Part shown: piece by piece, positions 29,820-37,622 of the stretch | Numbering within the stretch: the stretch's first letter is position 1 | Layout of the letters: each line of letters begins with the position of its first letter | Assembly (NCBI RefSeq): GCF_012427845.1 | Contig: NZ_CP038498.1 | Span: 4,402,001 to 4,466,000 of the forward strand | DNA from: Pectobacterium punjabense | GTDB lineage: Bacteria; Pseudomonadota; Gammaproteobacteria; Enterobacterales; Enterobacteriaceae | DNA length: 64,000 bases | Direction: 5' to 3' | The notes under the pieces: generated by a model | Database searches by the model: none | Told to the model about the DNA's origin: nothing | What the model saw: only the letters and a program-made list of their open reading frames with translations | Program-made: the position numbers and the translations under genes

Positions 29820-31273
29820 ATCGAGTAGGAGGCGGGATCGCTCCCGCCGTCCTCTCACACCACCGTACGTACGGTTCCGTATACGGCGGTTCAGGTTAAC
29901 TCTGGAACTGCCTGTGTTCTTCGAGTAGTGATAGCAAGCCCGCCTTCCTTAGCCACGAGACTTTAATCGCTTGATTCATATGCCTCGCTCCCGCGTTCCA
30001 CCACGCTCCTCGTTGGTTGCTCGCTGAACGCCACGCCCTTTCTTCCGTTAAACCCGCTTGCATTAACTTCTTCGCTCGCGTGCCTGGACGCTTCCATTGC
30101 CGCCACAGCAGGCAACGCAACTTCCTGTTTATCCCGCTATCTATTTCCTCCAGTACCCCTTTCACCTCGGTGTATCGGAAGTAACTTATCCAGCCTCTGA
30201 GGAGCGGTTTCAGTTTATTGATGACACTCTGGATTGACGCCGAGTTATGCCCTGTCGTCAGACTGCGCAGCTTTTCCTTTAACCTCGCTACACTACTGCC
30301 TGCCACTTTTAAGCGAACCTGTTTGTGCCTGACGCACTGCCTGCCATGCGTTGCGTGCCGGGCGGAAGCCATAACTGGAATTTGAGAAGGTCGGGTCGAC
30401 GATAGCGCTCAGCTTCTGCGCTATCGCTTGTTGGATAAGTCTGTCTGCTACCGTCGGGATACCTAATGTTCTCACGCCGCCATCTGGCTTTGGGATGTCC
30501 ATTTTACGTATCGCGCGGGCAGATAATGTCCTGTCATCAATGCACTTTTGATGCTTGCCCAGTTTTCTTTCAGCCACGGCTTTAACGCTGACACGCTGAG
30601 ATTATCTACCCTGCCGCACCTTTGTTTTCCACCACGCGCTGATAGGCCAGCATCATATTGGCTCTCTGTCACCGTTTCGATTGTCAACGGCACTTCCGCT
30701 TTCGTTCGCCCACTGACCGCCGTGTCGATTTCAGCACCACTACGTTGCGCTCGCGGATTCTGTCCGCAGCCCTGACTGATGGCGGCAATGTTCTGCCCTT
30801 GTGCATCATTAATCGACATCGAGTATCCGTGTCCTAATTACGGTTAACCTGTTCAGCCCTTCGTGCTCCTGGTCAATGAGTACTACTACGGCGTCGGCTG
30901 ACTTCTGACATTCCCTCCCAACACCTCTCGATATTGGTAGCACAGTGGCAGAATGGCAGAGCTCCCGAGGTAATTCGCGTGACCTTCCTGCATATGTCTG
31001 TCGGCTCTACGTCACAGCGTTCCGTGTAAGTATTGGGCGTTGACGATATCGGCCGCCTTACCCCGCTGTGCCGCCTGAACCGCTTCCTGTTCGTCAGACC
31101 CGCATTTTGCTTTCAGCTTCCTTCAGATTTCACCTCACGGTGAACACCCTTGCCGTTCAGCTAACACTTCCCCTTACCGGGTGTGTAGAGGACTTGCACC
31201 TCCAAGTCGTCTGTTAACCACCACAGTCAACAGACAGCGCCTGTCAAGGCACTACGCGCCATGCTCGGCGCAC
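29820..31273 (-). mobile_element. Degenerate group II intron
   Basis: On the minus strand the element starts GTGCGCC at 31273, a group II intron 5' end, directly after the T-run of the glmZ terminator. It ends near 29820 with a domain V-like hairpin (CCGTATACGG...CCGTACGTACGG, about 29860-29892), a domain VI-like hairpin and CTACTCGAT. About 450 bases of structured 5' RNA precede the broken reverse transcriptase frame. The total of about 1.45 kb is short for an intron with a full protein, and the gap is an internal deletion in the protein gene. Insertion at a terminator is typical of bacterial class C introns; class membership is inferred. Confidence 0.88.
29896..30819 (-). pseudogene. Broken group II intron reverse transcriptase/maturase (ltrA-type)
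   Basis: Three fragments in different frames. 30819-30472 encodes an N-terminal part ending LSVSALKPWLKENW...GHYLPA. 30577-30293 encodes RT motifs IPKPDGGVRTLGIPTVADRL and NSSYGFRPARNAW. 30372-29896 encodes the maturase domain (LRGWISYFRYTEVKGVLEEI). At least two frameshifts are evident, one near CGCGCGATACG and one near GCGGCAGGGTAG. The central RT segment with the YADD catalytic box is missing between the second and third fragments. The protein cannot be functional, so the intron cannot move on its own. Confidence 0.9.
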
Positions 31274-31275
31274 CG

Positions 31276-31488
31276 AAAAAAAAAAACGCTTACCGATAAA
31301 CGGTAAGCGTTGAAAATATCAGGTCTGTCAGACAACAGTATGGTGCCTCACTCAACGTTATGTCCGGAAAGCCCGATGGAGATTCACATCTTCATCTGGA
31401 GTTGGACGATAGGCACCTCAAATTGGCTCTGCGTCATTCCCAGGATTATGAAGCCGAAGCAAGCATAGAAGGTGGAATGAGCATCTAC
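31276..31488 (-). ncRNA. glmZ: GlmZ small RNA
   Basis: About 213 nucleotides on the minus strand. Blocks matching E. coli GlmZ as I remember it, in order, are GTAGATGCTCATTCCA (5' end), GGAATGACGCAGAGCC, ACGTTGAGTGAGGCACC, a TTGTTGTC...ACAGACCTG stretch, and a terminator with an 11-pair stem (AACGCTTACCG/CGGTAAGCGTT) and 11 T's. GlmZ with Hfq activates glmS translation when glucosamine 6-phosphate is low; RapZ and RNase E destroy it otherwise, and GlmY acts as decoy. The position just after hemY is the same as in E. coli. Confidence 0.95.
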
Positions 31489-31499
31489 CCGCTTATTTA

Positions 31500-31516
31500 A
31501 GCATAAATTATGCCAA
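31500..31516 (-). promoter_or_regulatory. Sigma-54 promoter of glmZ
   Basis: On the minus strand TTGGCATAATTTATGCT fits the -24/-12 consensus YTGGCACGRNNNTTGCW, with GG and GC at the required spacing. Counting 11-12 bases downstream of the GC reaches the G of GTAGATGC, the GlmZ 5' end. Confidence 0.85.
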
Positions 31517-31649
31517 TATGCATAATTTTATTGCTATCGATTCATGAATTCATGATAACCAACTAATAATAAATACTATTTTTATTTCTTCACTGCGATA
31601 AAAGCAAAAACACACTGGGGAGTAAAAACGAGATCGAACTCACAAAAAC

Positions 31650-31763
31650 TGTCTCCATTCAGAGACGAATTTATCAAATAAAATATTAATCATTATTAAT
31701 CAATAAATTAAATGTCTCTTTTTTGCGACACCCGATCACCCCAAGTGTCGTGTTTTTCCGACA
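31650..31763. promoter_or_regulatory. GlrR activator boxes and IHF site upstream of glmZ
   Basis: Two perfect TGTC-N10-GACA boxes lie at 31713-31730 and 31746-31763. A third with one mismatch (GACG) lies at 31650-31667. TGTCN10GACA is the known GlrR (YfhA) box. A consensus IHF site, AATCAATAAATTA (WATCARNNNNTTR), is at 31698-31710. The boxes lie 160-275 bases upstream of the glmZ start, as expected for sigma-54 enhancer sites with IHF bending. This accounts for the otherwise gene-free, AT-rich stretch between glmZ and the M20 gene. Confidence 0.8.
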
Positions 31764-31796
31764 GTGTTGTCAAAGCTACTAATTCAGCTGAAGAAA

Positions 31797-31831
31797 TAAA
31801 AAAATATCCGCGCCGGAAAACTGGCGCGGAT
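31797..31831 (-). terminator. Terminator of the lyase/ABC/M20 operon
   Basis: On the minus strand ATCCGCGCC pairs with GGCGCGGAT around an eight-base loop, followed by ATTTTTTTATTTC. It lies 21 bases past the M20 stop. Confidence 0.9.
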
Positions 31832-31852
31832 TGCATTATTTAACAGAAGAAC

Positions 31853-33010
31853 TTAGCGAGAGGAGAGCTGTTCCAGACTCTGCTTCGCCATCTGATACAG
31901 ATAGTGTGCCGTCGGGAACAGTGCGCTGTCGTCAACGCGGAATTTCGGGTGGTGCAGCGCATACGGTCCACCGGAGCCGACCATCATGAACGTACCCGGC
32001 AGTTTCTGCTGATAGAACGCGAAATCTTCACCAATCGGGCTGGCTTCCACGCGGCGTGCTTCAAACCCTTCGTCACTTGCCACGTTCAGCGCAAACTCAA
32101 CCCACTCTGGCGTGTTGATCACCGATGGCGGTCCTGCGTGCCACAGGAACTCAATTTCTGCGCCAAAGGTGCTGGCAATACCCGCTACGATCTGACGGAA
32201 ACGCTGTTCAATCAAATCACGCGCGTCTTGGTTGAACGTTCTGACCGTACCTTCAACGTAGGCGGTATCCGGGATAACGTTCCAGGTGCTGCCGCTATGA
32301 ACCTGAGTAATCGACACCACCGCGTTATTATCAGACGACACCGTGCGGCTGATGATGGTCTGTACGGCAGAAATCAGCTGGCCCAGAATGATAATCGGAT
32401 CGTTGCCTTCATGCGGCTTCGCTGCATGGCAGCCTTTCGCCGCAATTTTGATCTCAAAGCGGTCAACGCCCGCCGTCAGCGCACCGTCTTTCCCACCGAT
32501 GACGCCAACGGGCAGCGTCGGATCGTTGTGAATACCAAAAATCGCCACCGCATTGTCTAACGCACCAACCGCAATCACTTCCGGTGCGCCCAGCCCGGTT
32601 TCTTCAGCCGCCTGGAACAAAATCCGCACCGTGCCTTTCAGCTCCGGCTCGATTTTCTTCAGCAAAATCGCCGCGCCCAACGCAGCGGAAGAGTGAAAGT
32701 CATGACCGCAGGCGTGCATCACCCCTTTGTTGAGTGACGTGAATTCTACGCCGGATTCTTCTTCAATCGGCAGGGCATCGATGTCGGATCGCACCACGAC
32801 CAGTGGGCCATCCTGTAGACCACCGACTTCTGCGACCAGACCGGTTTTCAACGGCAGATCGAGAACGCGAATCCCTTCTTTTTCCAATACCGCACGAATC
32901 TTTTTCGTGGTTTCGAACTCCTGATTCGACAGTTCAGGGTTGCGGTGTAAATCGTGGCGAAATGCCTGAATAAACTGAGCCAGAGGCTCGTGCTGAGGTG
33001 CTGTTCTCAT
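31853..33010 (-). CDS. M20-family N-acyl-amino-acid deacylase
   Basis: Product of 385 residues from ATG 33010; GGAG lies about ten bases upstream, and an in-frame GTG at 33025 is less likely. M20D motifs are MHACGHDFHSSAALGAA (metal His and Asp), FQAAEETGLG (catalytic Glu) and GIHNDPTLPVG. Relatives include hippurate hydrolase, IAA-amino-acid hydrolases and Bacillus YxeP, which deacetylates N-acetylcysteine derivatives. As the last gene of a six-gene operon with a GNAT acetyltransferase and a lyase, its likely task is removal of the acetyl group from a product such as N-acetylcysteine. This substrate is inferred. Confidence 0.85.
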   Translation of the reverse strand: MRTAPQHEPLAQFIQAFRHDLHRNPELSNQEFETTKKIRAVLEKEGIRVLDLPLKTGLVAEVGGLQDGPLVVVRSDIDALPIEEESGVEFTSLNKGVMHACGHDFHSSAALGAAILLKKIEPELKGTVRILFQAAEETGLGAPEVIAVGALDNAVAIFGIHNDPTLPVGVIGGKDGALTAGVDRFEIKIAAKGCHAAKPHEGNDPIIILGQLISAVQTIISRTVSSDNNAVVSITQVHSGSTWNVIPDTAYVEGTVRTFNQDARDLIEQRFRQIVAGIASTFGAEIEFLWHAGPPSVINTPEWVEFALNVASDEGFEARRVEASPIGEDFAFYQQKLPGTFMMVGSGGPYALHHPKFRVDDSALFPTAHYLYQMAKQSLEQLSSR

Positions 33011-33087
33011 CAATTCTTGCTCCACATTATCTTGCCCTGTCTGGCAGGGCGGCCTTGTTCAGGCGTGCAGGTGTGTCTACGTGTGCG

Positions 33088-33849
33088 TTAAATATCGTAT
33101 TCAAGCGGCTCAGGCAGCTTGGTCAACTGACGCAGGAAACGCTGGGTTTGCGGGTTGTCCGAGAAGCTAATCACCTGCTCTGCCGGACCTTCCTCAACGA
33201 TGTGACCATCCGCCATGAAGATCACCCGGTCGGCCACTTCTTTCGCAAACTGCATTTCATGGGTAACGATCACCATTGTAGTGTCGTTTTTCGCCAGCTT
33301 CTGAATCACCTGAAGCACTTCGTGTACCCTTTCCGGGTCCAGCGCCGAGGTCGGTTCATCAAACAAAATGGCTTTCGGATCGACCGCCAGCGCACGTGCA
33401 ATACTCACGCGCTGCTGCTGCCCGCCGGACAACGTCACCGGATACTGCGCCGCCTGCGGCAACAGACCAACCTGCTCCAGCAGCGCCAGACCGATTTCAT
33501 CCGCCTGCTTCTTCGGCATTTTTTTCACGACAATCAGCGCTTCCGTTACATTCTCCAGCGCCGTCTTGTTCTTAAACAGGTTATAGCTCTGGAACACCAT
33601 CGCCGTCTGACGGCGCAGCGCGTAGGCCTCCTTGGAGGAATAACGATGCGTATCCAGCGTTTGGTCGCCAATTTTGATCGTGCCTGACTCCGGCGTTTCC
33701 AGCAGGTTCAGACAGCGTAGCAGCGTGGATTTACCCGAACCGGATGGGCCGATAATCGCCACGACTTCGCCTTTCGCGATATCGAGGCTAATGTTGTCCA
33801 ACACCACCTGATCGCCAAAGCGTTTAGAAAGATTCTTTACACTGATCAT
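33088..33849 (-). CDS. Polar amino-acid ABC transporter ATPase
   Basis: Product of 253 residues: Walker A IGPSGSGKST near residue 34, Q-loop MVFQSYNLF near 84, signature LSGGQQQR near 141, Walker B AILFDEPTSALDP and the H-loop VTHEM. It resembles the HisP/GlnQ/TcyN/YxeO group that energises import of polar amino acids and cystine-like compounds. It is nine bases downstream of the permease gene and 77 bases upstream of the M20 gene. Confidence 0.92.
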   Translation of the reverse strand: MISVKNLSKRFGDQVVLDNISLDIAKGEVVAIIGPSGSGKSTLLRCLNLLETPESGTIKIGDQTLDTHRYSSKEAYALRRQTAMVFQSYNLFKNKTALENVTEALIVVKKMPKKQADEIGLALLEQVGLLPQAAQYPVTLSGGQQQRVSIARALAVDPKAILFDEPTSALDPERVHEVLQVIQKLAKNDTTMVIVTHEMQFAKEVADRVIFMADGHIVEEGPAEQVISFSDNPQTQRFLRQLTKLPEPLEYDI

Positions 33850-33858
33850 GTCAGCCCC

Positions 33859-34530
33859 TTATCGCTGTAGCGAGTGATTCAGTTTCTTCTCCAGCTGTTT
33901 TTGCAGCCAGGCGTAAACCACAATCACCATCCAGTAAATCAGACCCACGACCAGGAAGGTCTCAAAGAAACGCAGAGATTCAGCGGCAATCATCTTGCCT
34001 TCCGCGAACAGTTCGGAGACACCCAGCGCGAAGGCTACCGAGGTATCCTTAATCAAGGAAATGAAGGTGTTCCCCGTCGCTGGCAGCGCATTCAACATCG
34101 CCTGCGGCAACACAATGCGGCGATAGACCTGCGCTTTGCTCATGCCAATGGACAGGCCCGCTTCCGTCTGGCCGAAATCCACCGAGGCCAGACCCGCACG
34201 GAAAATCTCGGCCATGTAAGCGGAGGTTTTCAAGCTAAAGCCGATAATCGCGGCCGTCATCGCATCCAGATTGGATAAACCAGGAAATAGCTGCGGCAGG
34301 CCGAAATAGATAATAAACAGCTGAACCAGCGATGGAATGCCGCGGAACAGCGAGATATAGAGCTCAACGATTTTTACCACGACGACGATCTTGCTTTCAC
34401 GGACTAACGCCAGGATAAGGCCGAGAACCATAGCAAAAAACATCGATACCACGGCAAGAAACAGCGTGGTCGGCAAATACATTAATACCTGGGGAAAGAC
34501 CTTTAACAGGTAGGCAAGATCGATATTCAT
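33859..34530 (-). CDS. Polar amino-acid ABC transporter permease
   Basis: HisM/GlnP-family inner-membrane permease of about 223 residues with about five helices and the EAA loop (EAGLSIGMSKAQVYRRIVLP). The start at ATG 34530 (MNIDLAYLLKVFP) is preferred to ATG 34554, though neither has a strong ribosome site. A single permease gene implies a homodimer, as in cystine importers. It is the membrane part of the operon's importer. Confidence 0.9.
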   Translation of the reverse strand: MNIDLAYLLKVFPQVLMYLPTTLFLAVVSMFFAMVLGLILALVRESKIVVVVKIVELYISLFRGIPSLVQLFIIYFGLPQLFPGLSNLDAMTAAIIGFSLKTSAYMAEIFRAGLASVDFGQTEAGLSIGMSKAQVYRRIVLPQAMLNALPATGNTFISLIKDTSVAFALGVSELFAEGKMIAAESLRFFETFLVVGLIYWMVIVVYAWLQKQLEKKLNHSLQR

Positions 34531-34669
34531 AAGTAATACCATTAATGCATCCACCGGCCATACTGCGCCGGTGGAACAGGGTTATGACTATTGGCTATAT
34601 AACAAATCATCTGGCTACATAACGAGTCATCAAGCGAGATGGCGACTCAGCCGAGATGACAACGTGAGG

Positions 34670-35461
34670 TTATTTAGCCGGTGATACCGTGATGTCTTCG
34701 CCAAAATATTTTTCGGAGATAGATTTCAGACGTCCATCTTCACGCATTTTCGTCAATTGTGCATCGAACTGTTTACGCAGCGCATCGCCTTTCTCGTCCT
34801 TATGGAACGGGAAGCTGACTTCTTCAATCACCAGCGGTTCGCCAACCAGTTTGAACGGCAGATTACGTTTATTGATTTCCGCCAGCAGGATCGGACGTGA
34901 ATTCACGTAGCCTTCAACGCGTTTGGACAGTGCATCGTTCATCGCGCCATCGCGTGTTTCATAGGTACGGATGTTTACGCTGCCATCGGCAAAGGCTTTT
35001 TTCAGGTTATTAACGTGGTTAGAACCCAGAACCCCAGCAACCGTCTTCCCTTTCAGGTCGGCCAATGTATTAATATCCGTGTTGTCTTTATGCGTCACAA
35101 TCTGGCTGCCGTAGAAGCTGTACGGCTGGGCGAAATTGTATTTTTCCTGACGCGCAGGAGTAATGGCTACCACGTTTGCCACGGTATCCAGCTTTTTCGC
35201 TTCCAATTGCCCCATCAGGCCACTGAAATCAGCGGTAACCCACTCAACTTTGTAGTTCAGATCTTTAGCAATGGCTTCCGTGACTTCAACGTCAAACCCA
35301 ACCAGCTTGTTATCTTGCTTAAAACCACTTGGATAACTTTGGCCTGTTGAACCCACTTTCAATACTTTTTCCTGCTCGGTGCCGCTCTTCCCAGAATCAC
35401 AGCCGGCAACAAGAAAGGCGGTCGTCAGCGCCAGAACAGACAACGTTACTTTTTTCATCAT
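34670..35461 (-). CDS. ABC transporter substrate-binding lipoprotein (cystine/polar amino-acid type)
   Basis: Product of 263 residues with a signal peptide and lipobox LVAGC, so it is probably anchored in the periplasmic face of a membrane. SBP family-3 features are KLVGFDVEVTEAIAKDL and the stretch ETRDGAMNDALSKRVEGY. Its ATG overlaps the stop of the GNAT gene (ATGA). A second protein with very similar sequence is encoded at 40319-41128. The ligand is unknown; operon context suggests a succinated or otherwise S-substituted cysteine. Confidence 0.9.
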   Translation of the reverse strand: MMKKVTLSVLALTTAFLVAGCDSGKSGTEQEKVLKVGSTGQSYPSGFKQDNKLVGFDVEVTEAIAKDLNYKVEWVTADFSGLMGQLEAKKLDTVANVVAITPARQEKYNFAQPYSFYGSQIVTHKDNTDINTLADLKGKTVAGVLGSNHVNNLKKAFADGSVNIRTYETRDGAMNDALSKRVEGYVNSRPILLAEINKRNLPFKLVGEPLVIEEVSFPFHKDEKGDALRKQFDAQLTKMREDGRLKSISEKYFGEDITVSPAK

Positions 35462-36000
35462 TTTACTGCCTCTCTTTTTGAGTTTTTATCTTTCCACTGG
35501 TCATACAATTGGTTATCAAGGATTTTTTCCATCCAGATTGTCAGGTGTCCTTTTCCCAGATTCGTCTGCCCGACTTCCCTGAAACCATAATTTCTGTACA
35601 TCTCAATCAGCCACGGGTGGTTTTGCGCAGTGCCCAACGACACCGCCGGCGCTTTGAGCTGGTTAATCAGAATTTCTTCTTCGAGCCAGCCCATCATTTG
35701 CTTACCCAACCCCTGTTTTTTATAGCCAGGGTGCGTCGCAAACCAGCCCAGATGCGGTAGACCGAACGGGCCAGGCTCAGGCCCCCACGGATAGCGGATG
35801 GTGAATGACGACACCATTTCCCCGCCTTTTTCCATCACATAAACGCCGTGTGAGGCGATATGTGTGCGCACCATGTCGATATCCGCATGGGCGGCGGAAA
35901 AATTGATACCGAGCTGACGAATCGGCTCAAACGCCGCCAGCGCCAGCGCCAAAAAAGTTTCATCATCCGCAAGCGTAGCCTGACGAAATACGATACTCAT
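35458..36000 (-). CDS. GNAT-family N-acetyltransferase
   Basis: Product of 180 residues with the acetyl-CoA-binding motif A as HPGYKKQGLGKQMM near residue 100 and motif B as MYRNYGFREVG near 143. It is placed between the lyase gene (nine bases away) and the binding-protein gene (ATGA overlap), so it belongs to the same transcript. In Bacillus the yxe operon contains a GNAT that acetylates S-(2-succino)cysteine before breakdown. A matching role is inferred from this context only. Detoxification by acetylation of another amine is the alternative. Confidence 0.85.
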   Translation of the reverse strand: MSIVFRQATLADDETFLALALAAFEPIRQLGINFSAAHADIDMVRTHIASHGVYVMEKGGEMVSSFTIRYPWGPEPGPFGLPHLGWFATHPGYKKQGLGKQMMGWLEEEILINQLKAPAVSLGTAQNHPWLIEMYRNYGFREVGQTNLGKGHLTIWMEKILDNQLYDQWKDKNSKREAVK

Positions 36001-36009
36001 GGTTTCACC

Positions 36010-37374
36010 TTATGCTGGTAACAAGCCGGAGTTATCCGCATAGCGAATCACATCATCGACCTTTTGCGGCGCGCTGCCGACGTAGTTCGCCGGATTCAGC
36101 CATTCGTCCAGATCGGCGGCGGTCACCTGTTCGGAAAGCACCGGATGGGCTAGCAATACTGATTTAAAGGACTGATTCTGCTCAAATGCCTGCATAGAGC
36201 ATTCGTAAACCAAATGGTGAGCAGTCTGCTTACCGAGACGTTTACCAATCTCGAACATGACTTTTTCGGACAGCAGCAGGCCATTTTGCAGATCGAGGTT
36301 CGCCAGCATTTGCTTCTCGTTGACGGACATGCCACGCAGGATGCCAAGCGCGTTCTGAAGCTGAGCAGACAGATAGATGTTGATTTCCGGCAGCGCGATC
36401 CACTCCGCACGCCAGCTCATCGCATCACGCTCATGCTCAACTTTCATGGATTCATGAATCAGCGCGGCGCTCTTAAACAGCGGTGCTGTCAGGCTCGCCA
36501 GCCCTTCCAACGCGGCAGGGTTACGTTTATGCGGCATCGTGGTAGAACCGATTTTCCCTTCAGAGAACGGTTCTTCAATTTCGTTAATCTCGGTGCGCAT
36601 CAGGTTATACAGTTCGTTGCCGATTTTGCCCAGCGTACCGCTGATCAGCACCGTAACGGAGGCATATTCGGAGAAGCGATCGCGGGCAGACTGCCAGCCG
36701 ATATTCGGCGTATTCAGCCCCAGTTTATCCAGCGTCAAACGCTCAATTTCCGGCCCTTGCTCGCCAAAAGAGGCATAGGTGCAGATGGCACCATTGATGT
36801 TACCGACCAAAACACGCTCTTTGATTTCACCCAGACGTTCGAGGTGACGGATAAATTCATCCAGCCAGACGGCCAGCTTGAAGCCAAACGTGGTGGGCAG
36901 CGCCTGCATACCGTGGGTACGGCCGGCCATCAGCGTATGTTGATATTTCTTCGCCAGACGTTTCAGTTCAACGGCCAGCAATTGTGTATCTCTGACGACA
37001 ATATCAAAAGATTGTTTCAGCTGTAACACTGTCGCGGTATCAACGATGTCCTGCGTGGTCACGCCGTAGTGAATAAACTCACCCGCAGCGCCACACTGTT
37101 TCTGAATCGCGGCAATCGTCGGCATCAGAGAGTGCTTCATGCGTGCGGCATCTTTTGCAATCTCTTCAACGTTAAGCGCGCTTGCGTCAGCGTTTTCTGC
37201 AATGGTTTTTGCCGCATCCAGCGGAATGACACCCAGTTCACCCTCGGCAAGCGCCAGGGCGACTTCTACTTCGACCTGTTTAGTCAGGCGGTTATGCTCA
37301 GACCAAACGCCGCGCATTTCAGGCGTGCCAAAATTATTCCCTATAAGAAGAAAATCAATAAGATGTGATGCCAT
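36010..37374 (-). CDS. Fumarase/aspartase-superfamily lyase (candidate S-(2-succino) lyase)
   Basis: Product of 454 residues with the superfamily signature GSTTMPHKRNPAALEG near residue 280, plus GRTHGMQALPTTFGFKLAVW near 155 and a TTQDIVDTA segment near 110. These are adenylosuccinate-lyase-like, but the protein does not resemble E. coli PurB, which starts MELSSLTAVSP. Enzymes of this fold release fumarate from succinyl adducts. As first gene of an operon with acetyltransferase, importer and deacylase, the best guess is cleavage of S-(2-succino)cysteine or its N-acetyl form to fumarate and a cysteine compound. Cycloisomerase-type activity cannot be excluded. Confidence 0.8.
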   Translation of the reverse strand: MASHLIDFLLIGNNFGTPEMRGVWSEHNRLTKQVEVEVALALAEGELGVIPLDAAKTIAENADASALNVEEIAKDAARMKHSLMPTIAAIQKQCGAAGEFIHYGVTTQDIVDTATVLQLKQSFDIVVRDTQLLAVELKRLAKKYQHTLMAGRTHGMQALPTTFGFKLAVWLDEFIRHLERLGEIKERVLVGNINGAICTYASFGEQGPEIERLTLDKLGLNTPNIGWQSARDRFSEYASVTVLISGTLGKIGNELYNLMRTEINEIEEPFSEGKIGSTTMPHKRNPAALEGLASLTAPLFKSAALIHESMKVEHERDAMSWRAEWIALPEINIYLSAQLQNALGILRGMSVNEKQMLANLDLQNGLLLSEKVMFEIGKRLGKQTAHHLVYECSMQAFEQNQSFKSVLLAHPVLSEQVTAADLDEWLNPANYVGSAPQKVDDVIRYADNSGLLPA

Positions 37375-37474
37375 AATTAACTCGTTAGTGTTGGATTTAT
37401 CAGGCGGGGTTTTATGTCGTCTTTTTAATTTTTAAAAATATAACATGCGGAAATTATGCGCTTTATACCTTTCG

Positions 37475-37489
37475 GATCTATCTTAGATC
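37475..37489. promoter_or_regulatory. Inverted repeat in the lyase/phytase divergent region
   Basis: GATCTA-TCT-TAGATC, a perfect inverted repeat with six-base arms, lies in the 248-base gap between divergent genes, about 100 bases upstream of the lyase start. It could be a regulator site; no cognate regulator gene is adjacent. Confidence 0.35.
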
Positions 37490-37622
37490 AAAAAGTTTGA
37501 TTGCAAAGTATGCATCTGGAAACGTTCGCTAACACTCTCTCTTGGGCTGAGAAACCCGCTTGTCACTTTCTCCTCTCTACAATGAAATCCCTTGCTCGTA
37601 TCACTGCTGACGAAGGATTATC

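Noticed and set aside
29896..31273. A functional retron or reverse-transcriptase defence system.
   Set aside because: The RT fragments match group II intron maturases, the catalytic box is missing and the frame is broken; intron RNA ends are present.
31360..31500. A 46-codon plus-strand frame (MSGKPDGDSHLHLEL...) that first looked like a gene fragment.
   Set aside because: It lies entirely antisense to GlmZ, whose conserved blocks and terminator explain the sequence.
36214..37026. 270-codon plus-strand frame opposite the lyase gene.
   Set aside because: The lyase superfamily signatures are on the minus strand; this frame lacks a start context and any recognisable motif.
36010..37374. Annotation of the lyase as PurB, the purine-pathway adenylosuccinate lyase.
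   Set aside because: The N-terminus does not resemble enterobacterial PurB, the neighbours are not purine genes, and the operon is catabolic in character.
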